NCBI GenBank assembly: GCA_035376985.1
Contig: DAOSSA010000015.1
Span: 1 to 60,066, forward strand
Origin: Brevifilum sp029548365
GTDB taxonomy: Bacteria; Chloroflexota; Anaerolineae; Anaerolineales; Anaerolineaceae
Reading direction: 5' to 3'
DNA length: 60,066 nt
Shown here: piece after piece, positions 35,223 through 44,535 of the stretch
Layout: each line of letters opens with the position of its first letter
Position numbering within the stretch: the first letter of the stretch is position 1
Notes under the pieces: model-generated
What the model was told of the DNA's origin: nothing
The model's database searches: none
What the model saw: the letters and a program-made list of their open reading frames with translations, nothing else
Translations under genes and position numbers: made by a program

Positions 35223-37464
35223 GAATTTTTCACCCCCTCAATTAGAAGAGAGTATTCGTAAATCCTTTGGAGTACCTGAGATCCGCTCCAAATTTGTTGA
35301 TGAGGTCTATAACAATTTGATGCAACAAGCGGTGACAAAATATAAGAAAGCTAATCCTTTCTTAGGTTTACGACCTGCATGGAGCATTTCTATCGCAATT
35401 CTTGCCCTGATGGTCATCAGCACCCTGGTCATTGGTCCCCGGCGAGTCTACGCTGCTTTACTTCAGCTCTTTGGTTATATACCAGGTGTCGGGATTGTGG
35501 ACCAAAACAGCCCTATCCGCTTGTTGGCTGAACCAGTGAGTATCACGCGTGATGGGGTTACAGTATCTGTAAACCAGGTAATCCTGAGTGAGAACGAAAC
35601 GCGCCTGGATTTTGGTGTGTCTGGTGTTCCACTTTCTGCCTACCCAAAGGCGGAGGCAACATCAGGGTGCATTGACCGAGAATATCTTCGTTTACCGGAT
35701 GGCACGAGAATTGATGTAAATGCCCCCATACCCGTCAAAGTGGATGAAGCAACCTTTGTTCTTCCCTGTATATTCAACACTCTCCCTGGCACAGTCCCTA
35801 TCGATTGGGAACTGCCGCTACATTTTGTTGCGGCTCCGTCAGACCTCACAATTCTGCCTGTCTTAGATGTGATTCCTTCATATACACCAACGGACCAAGT
35901 TTTTAGTCTGGATATTGGAACTACTCCAACAACCTCAAACGAAATAACGCAAGTTAACGTTTCAATAGAAAAAGTCATCGAAATTGAGGGAGGTTATATC
36001 CTGCTTGGATCTGTACACCCCAATTTTCCAGCAGGAAGCTGGCTTCAAATTACTGGTCCTGCAATAATTAAAGATGAGACCGGTAAAAACGTGAATTACA
36101 CCTTCCCCAATGATGTTCAGCCATTAGATGATGCAAGTCTTGGTCAAGGCGGTTTCTCATGGGTAATGCAAATCAATGGTGCCGGAGTTAAGTTCCCCAT
36201 AACCGTCAGCTTTTCCGGGGTGATCATTTCGCAGGTAGACTCTGAAGCATTTGCGAGAACCACAGTTAATGTGGGCTCGAACCCGCAAACTGAACAAATT
36301 TGGGAAGTTAACCAGGATGTTCAAATTGCCGGAAAAACAATTCGATTGATTTCTTTAACAGCCCATGCAGACGGGTATTCCTTCCGCATCGATCCGGGAA
36401 AGAATTTGAGTGGTGTTAACGTTCAAATCGAAGGATATTTAGCAATTGGCGGTGGAGGTGGCGAAGGTACAACCAACGGAAAGGTGTTCAATACAAGCCT
36501 CATTTATAGTGATTTACCAAAAGGTGATTTGACGATTGTATTCTCCAATCCGCGTTTAGCCAGCCCGATTACCACCTGGAAGACAATATGGCAACCGGAG
36601 GTCATACCACAGTTTTCATCGAACGATGTTCCTTCAACAGTCTGCTTGAATGCTAAAACATTCCAAGAACTAAGCCCAATACCAGCGGGGCTGACCGGTA
36701 AAGTCGTGTTAACCCAACTGAACCCTCAGCGTCAAATCATCTTAGCCGGGATGGATGGCAGCTTATTAGAAGTGCTTACTACAGGTAATGGCCAGGCGGC
36801 TCTCACGCAAGATGGCACCCGCCTGGCATATACAACTGATGCTGGAATCAGAATCCAGAATCTATCGAGTGGAGAATTTGCCGAGATAGCTGGTGTTTTT
36901 GGACGAGACCTCCATTGGTCACCCGATGGAAACCAGCTTGCCTATGTGAACTCGGCTGATTTGTATGGCGTGTTCTTGATCGATAGCGATGGTATGAATC
37001 CAAGGCAGCTTTCCAACCTGGGGTATGAATCGATTGCGGGGTGGTCGCAAGATGGATCGAAACTTTATTATGCAATACCTGGTTCGAGTAAGGACGGCTT
37101 CCTTATGCGGTCGGTGGATGTAAGCACTGAAATTACTCGCGATCTGTTCGTGCTGGAAAACTCTTCTCGCAAAGCGCCGATGCCGGCGGTGTCGCCGGAT
37201 GGAAAATGGATTGTTTATCGAGCCAGCGATAACAACAGCCTATTTATCAAAGGAATGGATGGAAACCCGGCACGATTGTTGCTGGACAACCCGGCTAATG
37301 CGATCAACGGAATTGCTTGGGATAAAGAAAGTCTCTTTCTCGGTGTGAGCTTGATCACCCCTGAATATCCGGATGGTGAGATTATCTTGATAGCACCTAA
37401 TCGTTGCGAAACCTATCGGCTTCCTGGTTTGAGTGGCGCATTGGATGGGGTATTCATTCCATAA
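35215..37464 (+). CDS. Membrane anti-sigma-like protein with extracytoplasmic TolB/WD40-like propeller
   Basis: 749 residues from the ATG at 35215, overlapping the sigma gene by 8 bases (translational coupling). The short cytoplasmic N-terminus (about 55 residues) is a candidate sigma-binding segment without the classical zinc HxxxCxxC motif. One helix follows (WSISIAILALMVISTLVIG). The long outer part is beta-rich with a DUF4179-like first half, then TolB/WD40-like blades with repeated SPDG/DGSKLYY/SPDGKWIVY patterns. Probably senses an envelope signal and releases the sigma factor. Its target is not visible beyond the next gene. Confidence 0.82.
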   Translation: MNENFSPPQLEESIRKSFGVPEIRSKFVDEVYNNLMQQAVTKYKKANPFLGLRPAWSISIAILALMVISTLVIGPRRVYAALLQLFGYIPGVGIVDQNSPIRLLAEPVSITRDGVTVSVNQVILSENETRLDFGVSGVPLSAYPKAEATSGCIDREYLRLPDGTRIDVNAPIPVKVDEATFVLPCIFNTLPGTVPIDWELPLHFVAAPSDLTILPVLDVIPSYTPTDQVFSLDIGTTPTTSNEITQVNVSIEKVIEIEGGYILLGSVHPNFPAGSWLQITGPAIIKDETGKNVNYTFPNDVQPLDDASLGQGGFSWVMQINGAGVKFPITVSFSGVIISQVDSEAFARTTVNVGSNPQTEQIWEVNQDVQIAGKTIRLISLTAHADGYSFRIDPGKNLSGVNVQIEGYLAIGGGGGEGTTNGKVFNTSLIYSDLPKGDLTIVFSNPRLASPITTWKTIWQPEVIPQFSSNDVPSTVCLNAKTFQELSPIPAGLTGKVVLTQLNPQRQIILAGMDGSLLEVLTTGNGQAALTQDGTRLAYTTDAGIRIQNLSSGEFAEIAGVFGRDLHWSPDGNQLAYVNSADLYGVFLIDSDGMNPRQLSNLGYESIAGWSQDGSKLYYAIPGSSKDGFLMRSVDVSTEITRDLFVLENSSRKAPMPAVSPDGKWIVYRASDNNSLFIKGMDGNPARLLLDNPANAINGIAWDKESLFLGVSLITPEYPDGEIILIAPNRCETYRLPGLSGALDGVFIP

Positions 37465-37499
37465 AGCGAAACAGGTAAGTGATTAATACGTGAAAAGAT

Positions 37500-37528
37500 G
37501 GAGGGTGGTTATAAGGCGACCCTCCTTT
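37500..37528 (+). terminator. Candidate attenuator/terminator between anti-sigma and lipoprotein genes
   Basis: GGAGGGT (37500-37506) pairs with ACCCTCC (37519-37525) around a 12-base loop, followed only by TTT. It is a moderate hairpin 35 bases after the stop. It may dampen readthrough into the lipoprotein gene. Confidence 0.45.
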
Positions 37529-37549
37529 AACCATCCAATGAGGAATATT

Positions 37550-38620
37550 ATGAAATTTCGGTTATCCAGTTTTTTTATTTGGTTAATGATCGTAACCCTC
37601 CTGTCAGGGTGTATGTCTTTGTATACAGTTGAGACAAACTCCCAAACAGATGGTACACAAACCACTGCTACACCATTTTTAACAGCAACCACACAGCCAG
37701 CAACGGTGACACCCCTTCCATCACCAACGGGTACATCTGCACCGCTGCTCACACAAACACCTCTGGTTCAGAAAAGCGGGTTCGTTTTTTTGGGAGAAAC
37801 CATTCCTGACGGAACGAATCTTCAACCCGGACATCATTTTGAAAAGACATGGACTATTAAAAATGATAGGTCAAGCACCTGGGAAAAGAGTTTTAAATTG
37901 GTAAGGACGGCTTCAACTCCAGTTAATGAATCTCTTGGCAGTCCGGAGCATATTCCACTTGCTCAAGAAGTAAAACCTGGAGAAACAATCGAAATCAAGG
38001 TCGATCTGGTTGCTCCCCAGCAAGACGGCCACTACACAGTTTTCTATGAACTGCGGGATGGGGCTGGCTTGTCCGTGCTCAATAGCCAGATTTGGGTAAC
38101 AATTACCGTCGGAAACGCTCCAGTTTCAGTAGCGGGCGAATATGGAGTGAGCGCCCAAATTTTATCTGCTTATATTGATCATCTAGAATTTAAAGTAGAT
38201 TTTTGTATGCAGCTTCCTGATGAACGTCAATGGTACCCCGAGAATGTGTTGCTTTTGGTTAACCACCAACAATACGCTCCTGTTGCCAGCCGAATTGATC
38301 CAATTGGTGCAACGACTGCAAATAAATGTTTCAGTTTTAGTTTTCCGGTTTCGATTGCTTCAGGAGCAACGTACCAATTATCAATTGGAAAAGTGGAACT
38401 GCCACCAGAGGTCCACCAAGCTGAAAATTGTGCCAGGGCACAAACAATATTACGTGCAGCTTATCCCGGATTAGATTTCAACTGCGCTGGACCTGGTTTT
38501 TGGTATACCCACCTGGTTTTACCATCGGGTATAACAGAAGAACAGGCAGATCAATTGATTCTTGATGCGATGTCCAGCTCGATTTATGGTCCTTGGTCAT
38601 TAAGCGGGATGACTCCCTGA
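37550..38620 (+). CDS. Lipoprotein with NBR1-type Ig-like domain
   Basis: 356 residues from the ATG at 37550 (GAGG upstream). A lipoprotein signal peptide ends in LLSGC, followed by a Thr/Pro/Ser-rich linker. Residues about 75-185 match the NBR1-type Ig-like module (LQPGHHFEKTWTIKNDRSST, then a Pro-Gly-Glu turn and GHYTVFYELRD). A second beta-rich domain with four Cys fills the rest. Located outside the membrane. As the gene follows the sigma/anti-sigma pair, it may belong to the same regulon. Binding partner unknown. Confidence 0.82.
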   Translation: MKFRLSSFFIWLMIVTLLSGCMSLYTVETNSQTDGTQTTATPFLTATTQPATVTPLPSPTGTSAPLLTQTPLVQKSGFVFLGETIPDGTNLQPGHHFEKTWTIKNDRSSTWEKSFKLVRTASTPVNESLGSPEHIPLAQEVKPGETIEIKVDLVAPQQDGHYTVFYELRDGAGLSVLNSQIWVTITVGNAPVSVAGEYGVSAQILSAYIDHLEFKVDFCMQLPDERQWYPENVLLLVNHQQYAPVASRIDPIGATTANKCFSFSFPVSIASGATYQLSIGKVELPPEVHQAENCARAQTILRAAYPGLDFNCAGPGFWYTHLVLPSGITEEQADQLILDAMSSSIYGPWSLSGMTP

Positions 38621-38660
38621 ATCATCTTTTTAGTTACGTTTTTTCGTAGAAATGCGAATA

Positions 38661-38692
38661 GAATTCGGCATTTGGCCGAATTCTTTCTTTCT
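38661..38692 (+). terminator. Intrinsic terminator after the lipoprotein gene
   Basis: GAATTCGGC (38661-38669) and GCCGAATTC (38675-38683) form a perfect 9-bp stem with loop ATTTG, followed by TTTCTTTCT. It lies 40 bases after the lipoprotein stop. Confidence 0.8.
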
Positions 38693-38820
38693 CCCGGGAT
38701 AAAGGGTGGGCTTCCTTCTTTGACCTGAGTTTATCATTCGATCCTATTTACGCCATTTATGTGGGAATATTTACGGTTTATGGGAACCTCAGATCATAAT
38801 GGGTCTGTCAGTCAATTGAA

Positions 38821-38959
38821 ATGGCTTTCCATCAGGATTACATTAGCTTTGAGGGCAATGAAGCCAAAACCAAGACCCTGTTACCGGTTATCGAGGCTTT
38901 TCAAGCTCAACATAAGCTTTGCTAATGTTACCACCGTGGCTGATGCAGATATGCGTTAA
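38821..38959 (+). pseudogene. Transposase fragment (DDE type), frameshifted
   Basis: One frame reads FHQDYISFEGNEAKTKTLL and VIEAFQAQHKL then stops; a neighbouring frame continues FANVTTVADADM. Together these match the catalytic-core region of IS1634-like DDE transposases (FEGN-x-AET-x-T followed by VTVVADAGM). No ends or other parts were found; the rest of 38693-39000 holds nothing I can name. A short relic of an insertion sequence. Confidence 0.6.
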
Positions 38960-39000
38960 AATAAATGGTATGCAGACAGGCATCCCAAGAAGGACAGATT

Positions 39001-40308
39001 ATGAGCACTGAGCAAAATCAAGATAGCGGGTTTTCGCCCCCGGCAGGCTACCAACAGGTTGAATCCCGGGTTTCCGGGTTGAGTGTCTATGCTCCCCAAC
39101 CCAAAAAAACTGAAATTGACCTGGCGCGCAGTTTTGCCTGCCCTAACTGCGGCGCTTCCACTGTGTATGATGTCGCGGCTGGCGGCATTTCCTGTGAATA
39201 CTGCGGTTACATTGCCCCCATCTCAGCGCAGCGGGTTGGCAAAGCATCCCCGGATTTTGAATTCACCCTGGAGACCCTTTCCCAGGCCAGGCAGGGTTGG
39301 GGTGTGCAGCGCCAGGTGCTGCACTGTGATGCTTGCGGTGCAGAATTTTCGATTGCGCCAGGCGACATCACCGCCACCTGCGCCTTTTGCGCCTCAAACC
39401 AGGTCAACATCATCACCATCCCGGAAGAAACCCTGCGCCCCCGCTACCTGATCCCATTTATAATCCCGCCAGAAAAAACCCTTTCCCTGGCGAAGGACTG
39501 GTTGGGAAAAGGCTGGTGCCATCCGCCTGAACTGGCCGGTGAGACCATCCTGCACCGATTCTACGGTATCTACCTGCCCTTCTGGGTATTCAATGCCCAT
39601 GTAAAAGCCGATTGGCGCGCCCAGGTTGGCTATCAACAGACTTACCGGCATTACAACGCCAGCCAGAAGCGCTGGGAGACCCGCACCCACACCGTCTGGA
39701 AATGGGAGGACGGGCAGGCGCGCCTGGATATCGACGATTTCCTGGTGTCGGGCAGTGAGCCAAAACACCTCAGCCACCGCATCTTGAACAAGTTGTACCC
39801 CTTTAATATGAAGGACCTGGTCACCTATGCACCCGACTTTTTAGCTGGATGGCAAGCCAAGGCTTATGAGACCACCTTGCCCGAGGCCTGGGAGACCGGG
39901 AAAAAGGCCATTCGCGAGGGAGCGAAAAATGCCTGCTATCAGCAGATTCCCACCAGCCAGGTGCGGAACTTCAGCATGAGCGCAGCTTTCAGCGATGAAA
40001 CCTGGCGGTATATCCTGCTGCCGGTTTACCTGGCGGCTTACCGCTACGATAATAAGGTCTACCAGGTGATGATCAACGGCCAAACTGGCGCCATCGCCGG
40101 GTCCAAGCCGATCGCCTGGTGGAAAGTCTGGCTGGCCATCGCCGTGAGTTTGGCTCCCGGTGCCCTCCTGACGCTGATCGGCCTGCCCCTCACCCTGGTG
40201 GGCGGCGCAGGCATTGCGCTGATCACCATCGGGATCATCCTGTTCATCATCGGGATCATCATCAGCTTTTTCGTGTACCAGGATGCTCAAAAATCGGAGG
40301 TTCCCTGA
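39001..40308 (+). CDS. Zinc-ribbon membrane protein A
   Basis: 435 residues from the ATG at 39001 (AAGGA upstream); a longer frame to 38965 has no signal. Near the N-terminus are two pairs of CxxC knuckles: CPNCG and CEYCG, then CDACG and CAFC. The middle region has Trp-rich beta segments (FYGIYLPFWVFNAHV, KRWETRTHTVWKWEDG). The end holds two hydrophobic helices (near 375-425) and a short polar tail. No enzyme motif. The following gene encodes a shorter paralogue and overlaps by one base, so the two proteins probably act together. Function unknown. Confidence 0.8.
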   Translation: MSTEQNQDSGFSPPAGYQQVESRVSGLSVYAPQPKKTEIDLARSFACPNCGASTVYDVAAGGISCEYCGYIAPISAQRVGKASPDFEFTLETLSQARQGWGVQRQVLHCDACGAEFSIAPGDITATCAFCASNQVNIITIPEETLRPRYLIPFIIPPEKTLSLAKDWLGKGWCHPPELAGETILHRFYGIYLPFWVFNAHVKADWRAQVGYQQTYRHYNASQKRWETRTHTVWKWEDGQARLDIDDFLVSGSEPKHLSHRILNKLYPFNMKDLVTYAPDFLAGWQAKAYETTLPEAWETGKKAIREGAKNACYQQIPTSQVRNFSMSAAFSDETWRYILLPVYLAAYRYDNKVYQVMINGQTGAIAGSKPIAWWKVWLAIAVSLAPGALLTLIGLPLTLVGGAGIALITIGIILFIIGIIISFFVYQDAQKSEVP

Positions 40309-41414
40309 TGGAGCATTCTATGCCCGCCCCAGAAATTATTCCGGAAGGTCAAACCCTCTGGCAGACAGACCGCCAGCCCGCTGGCTGCAGTCACTGTCAG
40401 CGCGTTTTCCTGGTTGGACCGGGTGAACTCAACGCGGGCTGCCCCCTGTGCCGCCGCGGCGCCCTGGAGCCCCAGCCAATCTATGCCCGCCGCGCTGACC
40501 CCGAACGGTTGTTGCCCTTCAAAGTACCCAGGGATGCCCTGCTGCCAATTTACCAGCGCTTTATCTCGCCGGTGTGGATCAAGCCCGAGGACCTCAATCC
40601 TGAAGCACTGCTGATGAACACCCGCCCGGTGTTCTGGCCGCTGTGGCTGGTGGATGCCGACGTGAACGGACACTGGCAGATGGAAGCCGGGTTTGACTAC
40701 CAGGTGGAATCCGCCCGGGAGGCTTATGTACAGGGCACCTGGCAATCGCGCAAACAGATCGAAACCCGCATCTGCTGGGAGGCACGCATCGGCCAGGTGA
40801 ACACCCGGGTGAACAACGTGATCACACCCGCTCTGGAGGAACACGAAAACCGGTTGAAAATGACCGGCACCTATCCCCTGGAGACCGGGGTTGATTTTAA
40901 CCCGAGCCTGCTGGGAAGCGCCTTCCTGGAACTGCCCAACCTGCCCCCCGAGGCTGCCTGGCCCATGGCTCGCCCCAATTTTGGTCGCACCCTGGCGGAA
41001 CTTTGTCAAACAGCAGCCGGCGCTCAACACACCCGGGAGTTCAACCTTAAAGCCGAGTTTGCCAACCAGAACTGGACCGAGTTCTTTTTGCCGCTGTACG
41101 CCACCCACTATCACGATGATGCAGGTCAGCCCCAGGTGCTGATCGTCAACGCTGCAACCGGCGCAATCCAGGGGCCGCGCCTGGCCTCCAGCCACCGGGG
41201 TCACAAAATCGCAGGGGTCATCGGCGCAGTCGGAGGCGGTCTGTTCCTGCTGACCGTGATCAGCCTGCTGCTGACCGCGGTCTTCCAACCCGCCGCGCTG
41301 ATTGCCGGGCTGCTGGGTGTGCTGGGGCTGATTGCAGCCATCCTGGCTATTGTCGTCGCCGTGTGGCCCGGGCAGTGGAATAAGGACCAGACCGGTCCGC
41401 GACTCGCAGAGTGA
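40308..41414 (+). CDS. Zinc-ribbon membrane protein B (paralogue of the preceding gene)
   Basis: 368 residues. The ATG overlaps the upstream TGA (TGATG), with GGAGG ahead: translational coupling. It has one zinc-ribbon (CSHCQ ... CPLCR), the same Trp-rich middle domain as its neighbour (VFWPLWLVDADVNGHWQ, FFLPLYATHYHDD, VNAATGAIQGPR) and two C-terminal membrane helices. The shared VINAATG/MINGQTGAI block shows common ancestry. Function unknown. An open frame of 456 codons on the other strand is a GC-driven shadow. Confidence 0.8.
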   Translation: MEHSMPAPEIIPEGQTLWQTDRQPAGCSHCQRVFLVGPGELNAGCPLCRRGALEPQPIYARRADPERLLPFKVPRDALLPIYQRFISPVWIKPEDLNPEALLMNTRPVFWPLWLVDADVNGHWQMEAGFDYQVESAREAYVQGTWQSRKQIETRICWEARIGQVNTRVNNVITPALEEHENRLKMTGTYPLETGVDFNPSLLGSAFLELPNLPPEAAWPMARPNFGRTLAELCQTAAGAQHTREFNLKAEFANQNWTEFFLPLYATHYHDDAGQPQVLIVNAATGAIQGPRLASSHRGHKIAGVIGAVGGGLFLLTVISLLLTAVFQPAALIAGLLGVLGLIAAILAIVVAVWPGQWNKDQTGPRLAE

Positions 41415-41423
41415 AGTCGACCG

Positions 41424-42191
41424 ATGCAAATCATCAACCCCTCCCATTTCCAGGCGCTGATCGAAGCAGCCCGCACAGCAGCTTTTTCCGGCTGGGATTT
41501 CGCCTGGCTTTCCGGGCGCATGTTCGAAGACGACCCGCCCTGGAATTACGAATCCCTGGTGCAAGCGTACCTGGAAGGTATCACCAGACTGCTCCACATG
41601 GGCACCGGCGGCGGAGAGTTCCTCGCCTCCCTTCCTGCATTGCCGCCCGAGACCCATGCCACCGAATCCTACCCACCCAACCAGGGCATCGCCCGGTCAA
41701 GGCTGGCGCCGCTGGGCGTTCAGGTACATCTCACCACCGAAGGCGCCCCCCTGTCCTTTACCAGTCGTTTTTTTGACCTGGTCATCAACCGCCACGAGAG
41801 CTACAACCCGGCTGAGGTTTACCGCCTGCTCAAACCCGGCGGGACTTATGTCACTCAGCAGGTGGGAGGGCTGGACAACCTGGAGATCAACCAGGCGCTG
41901 GAGGAATGTATTTCCTTTCCATTTTCGGGATGGAGCCTATATGGCGCTACCGCCGACCTGGAGGACGCGGGTTTCACAATCGAGCGGGCTGATGGGGCAG
42001 CCTGCAAGACTCAATTTACCGATATCGGCGCCCTGGTGTATTATCTCAAGGCAGTCCCCTGGCAGGTGGAGGGGTTCAGCGTTGAGCGTTACCAGGAGCA
42101 ACTGGCCTGCCTGCACAATTTTATCGAAGCACACGGCGCCTTTGTCACCACGGCGCACCGCTTTTTGATCATCGCCCGTAAGGAGGTATGA
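41424..42191 (+). CDS. SAM-dependent methyltransferase-like protein
   Basis: 255 residues. The central part has a class I methyltransferase layout: LLHMGTGGGEFLASL as motif I (GxGxGE), the acidic end of strand 2 in ATESYPPN, FDLVINRHESY as motif IV and LLKPGGTYVTQQVGG as the post-IV motif. N- and C-terminal extensions are helical. The substrate is not predictable. It follows the zinc-ribbon pair after 9 bases and overlaps the next membrane gene by 4 bases (ATGA), so all four are probably cotranscribed. Confidence 0.8.
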   Translation: MQIINPSHFQALIEAARTAAFSGWDFAWLSGRMFEDDPPWNYESLVQAYLEGITRLLHMGTGGGEFLASLPALPPETHATESYPPNQGIARSRLAPLGVQVHLTTEGAPLSFTSRFFDLVINRHESYNPAEVYRLLKPGGTYVTQQVGGLDNLEINQALEECISFPFSGWSLYGATADLEDAGFTIERADGAACKTQFTDIGALVYYLKAVPWQVEGFSVERYQEQLACLHNFIEAHGAFVTTAHRFLIIARKEV

Positions 42192-42604
42192 TGACTGTGA
42201 AACGCAACTCCCTGCACATTGCAGAAATTATCTACTGCCTGGCATTTTTGTTGTACCTCATCGGCAGTTCGCTGACCCATATTGAAAACGGGACCGAACT
42301 TTCCCTGTGGTTGATGAGCTTTGCTGTTGTGCTGAGTGCAATCGTTACGCTGCTTCCCCTGGTGGGAATCAAATGGTTGCGCCTGGCGCCGCAGGGCATC
42401 CGGGCTGGCTTCTGGGCAGCAAGGCTGTTGCAGGGCGCCTCCTGGCTCAGCTTTGGGTGCGCCATGTTCCTGCGCCTGCGCCGGGCCCTGGTCCCCTTTC
42501 ATATGTGGATTGCCCTCACCACGCTGTTGTGGGCAGCATGGCTGCTGATCTTCATTTATAGCCGCCACGCGTTTTCGACACCGCCTGCAAAGCGACGCCG
42601 ATGA
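42188..42604 (+). CDS. Small four-helix membrane protein, unknown function
   Basis: 138 residues, starting within the stop of the methyltransferase (ATGA overlap) with GGAGG just ahead. Four hydrophobic segments are seen (about 12-28, 40-60, 80-96 and 108-126) with a basic C-terminus (PPAKRRR). No family recognised. Last gene of the group with the zinc-ribbon proteins. Confidence 0.7.
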   Translation: MMTVKRNSLHIAEIIYCLAFLLYLIGSSLTHIENGTELSLWLMSFAVVLSAIVTLLPLVGIKWLRLAPQGIRAGFWAARLLQGASWLSFGCAMFLRLRRALVPFHMWIALTTLLWAAWLLIFIYSRHAFSTPPAKRRR

Positions 42605-42681
42605 GCGTGATCCCGCCTGTTCTTGTCACTTATGCGTGTATCATTTTCTCAAACCGATAATCCAGAAAATATCGAGGTTCC

Positions 42682-43305
42682 ATGCACAACGTATTCCCCT
42701 CCACCCACCCCTTGGTCAAACACAAACTGGCTAAATTGCGCGATCAACGTACCGAACCCAAAAAATTCCGCGAGCTGGTGCGCGAGCTGTCCGCGCTGCT
42801 GATCTACGAGGCCACCGCCGACCTGGCTACTGATCCCGTACGAGTCCAAACCCCGCTGGCTGTCACCCAGGGAGAGAACCTGGCCGAGAAGATTGGCCTG
42901 ATCCCGATCCTGCGCGCCGGACTGGGCATGGTTGAAGGAGTGTGGGAACTGATGCCTTCGGCTGAGGTGTGGCACATCGGCATGTACCGCGATGAGCGCA
43001 CATTGAAACCCGTAGCCTACTACAACAAGCTGCCGGTGCACCCCACCGTGGGGGTGTGCCTGATCCTCGACCCGATGCTGGCAACGGGCGGCTCAGCCGT
43101 AGCCTGTGTGGATATCCTCAAAAACTGGGGCGTCAGCAAGATTAAATATGTCGGCTTGATCGCCGCACCGGAGGGCATCCAGCGCCTGCAGACCGCACAC
43201 CCCGATGTGCCAATCCACGTCGCCACAGTGGATGATCACCTGGACGCAAACGGCTACATCGTTCCCGGCCTGGGTGATGCCGGTGACCGCCTGTTCGGCA
43301 CTTAG
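42682..43305 (+). CDS. upp: Uracil phosphoribosyltransferase
   Basis: Upp salvages uracil with PRPP to give UMP. The 207 residues have normal length. Diagnostic motifs: the PRPP-binding loop LDPMLATGGSA near 133-143, ILRAGLGMVEG near 74-84, and the C-terminal uracil site YIVPGLGDAGDRLFGT. The ATG is preceded by GAGGT. Single gene, convergent with tpiA. Confidence 0.97.
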   Translation: MHNVFPSTHPLVKHKLAKLRDQRTEPKKFRELVRELSALLIYEATADLATDPVRVQTPLAVTQGENLAEKIGLIPILRAGLGMVEGVWELMPSAEVWHIGMYRDERTLKPVAYYNKLPVHPTVGVCLILDPMLATGGSAVACVDILKNWGVSKIKYVGLIAAPEGIQRLQTAHPDVPIHVATVDDHLDANGYIVPGLGDAGDRLFGT

Positions 43306-43320
43306 CTGAACCCCCAAATT

Positions 43321-43355
43321 AAAATACAGGGCTGACCCGCACGGCCAACCCTGTA
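43321..43355 (-). terminator. Intrinsic terminator after tpiA
   Basis: On the minus strand TACAGGGTTG (43346-43355) pairs with CAGCCCTGTA (43325-43334; one G-U pair), followed by TTTTAATTT. On the plus strand a weaker hairpin AGCGG/CCGCT with TTTTATTT (43361-43383) could stop upp transcripts. Confidence 0.7.
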
Positions 43356-43376
43356 CCATTAGCGGTGAACCCGCTT

Positions 43377-44165
43377 TTATTTCTTAGTTTCGTGCTCAAT
43401 AATCGCCACCAGGGAGGCAGCTTTGACAATGGCGACGAAGGATTCCGCTTTGAGGCTGGCGCCGCCCACCAGGGCCCCGTCGATATCCGACATGGCGAAC
43501 AGCTCGGCTGCGTTATCGGGGGTGACAGATCCGCCGTACTGGATGCGCATCTGCTTGGCGCGCACCTCGCCAAACCGAGCCACCAGCAGCGGGCGAATCA
43601 CGTCCCTGTGCACCCGGTTGGCGTCTTCCGGCGTTGCTGCTCGACCGGTGCCGATAGCCCACACCGGTTCGTAGGCAATCGTGATGTGCTCGGCTTGCTC
43701 TGTTGTAATCCCGGCCAGGCCTTCCGTCAACTGCCGGGTGACCACTGCGGCAGTTAATCCGGCTTCATTTTCCTCCAGCGTCTCACCGATGCACACGATC
43801 ACCTTCAGCCCGGCCGCCAGCGCGGCTTTGAGGCGCTGGTTGACCGTTTCATCGGTCTCGCCAAAGAACTTACGCCGTTCGGAATGACCGACGATCACAA
43901 ATTCGCAGATCTCCGCCACCATAGCTGCGGCAATCTCCCCCGTATAGGCGCCAGAGGCTTCCCAGAACAGGTTCTGGGCGCCGACTTTAACCCCGGTACC
44001 TTTGCACTGTTCCACCATGGCGGGCAGCGCCAGGTAAGGCGGCGCCACGCCGATATCCACGTTGTCAAATCCTGCCAGTTTCGGCAGCATCGCATCCATC
44101 AAAGCCTGCGCCTCGGCGATGGTCTTGTTCATCTTCCAGTTGCCAGCGACAAAAAATCTACGCAT
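43377..44165 (-). CDS. tpiA: Triosephosphate isomerase
   Basis: Interconverts dihydroxyacetone phosphate and glyceraldehyde 3-phosphate. The 262 residues include the substrate Lys in AGNWKMN (residues 7-13), catalytic His in VGHSERR, catalytic Glu in AYEPVWAIGTG (loop 6 follows) and the phosphate-binding YGGSVTPDN and GALVGGASL. The ATG has an AGGAGA nearby. It follows pgk after 370 bases, not tightly coupled. Confidence 0.97.
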   Translation of the reverse strand: MRRFFVAGNWKMNKTIAEAQALMDAMLPKLAGFDNVDIGVAPPYLALPAMVEQCKGTGVKVGAQNLFWEASGAYTGEIAAAMVAEICEFVIVGHSERRKFFGETDETVNQRLKAALAAGLKVIVCIGETLEENEAGLTAAVVTRQLTEGLAGITTEQAEHITIAYEPVWAIGTGRAATPEDANRVHRDVIRPLLVARFGEVRAKQMRIQYGGSVTPDNAAELFAMSDIDGALVGGASLKAESFVAIVKAASLVAIIEHETKK

Positions 44166-44466
44166 GATGTCTCCTGTTTTGTTTAGTCAAGTTTTCAGAC
44201 TGATTTTACCTGAGAATGACAGCAAAGTCAGCAATTGAAAGGTATGCGGTACCCTCCCGCAAACATAACCCTGGGAGATTGCTTTTCTTCGCCCACAATA
44301 GCAAATTGCATCTCTCCATCCGGGCCGTGCTGTAACCACCCGCGCCAACAGCGATTATAAACCCCGCGAAAATACTATGCAACAGGTGATGAATTAACTA
44401 AAACCCCAAGGGACTCGTTTTAAAAGCGTCATTGGCAACCTGGTCACGCATGTCACGTTGTGACAC

Positions 44467-44515
44467 ATTCACCATTCACGATTCACCACTCACCACTCAC
44501 AATTCAGCATTCACC
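44467..44515. repeat. Degenerate heptamer tandem repeat (ATTCACC family)
   Basis: Seven successive 7-base units vary around ATTCACC/ACTCACC. It lies 20 bases from the pgk stop. The rest of 44166-44535 shows no gene or RNA I can support. A similar simple sequence in opposite orientation occurs at 48350-48379. Confidence 0.7.
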
Positions 44516-44535
44516 AAATTTCTATTTCTCAATCC

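Noticed and set aside
40287..41657. 456-codon minus-strand open frame
   Set aside because: It is opposite the zinc-ribbon genes, has low-complexity Gly/Gln/His composition, and arises from GC-rich codon bias. The plus-strand genes have motifs and ribosome sites.
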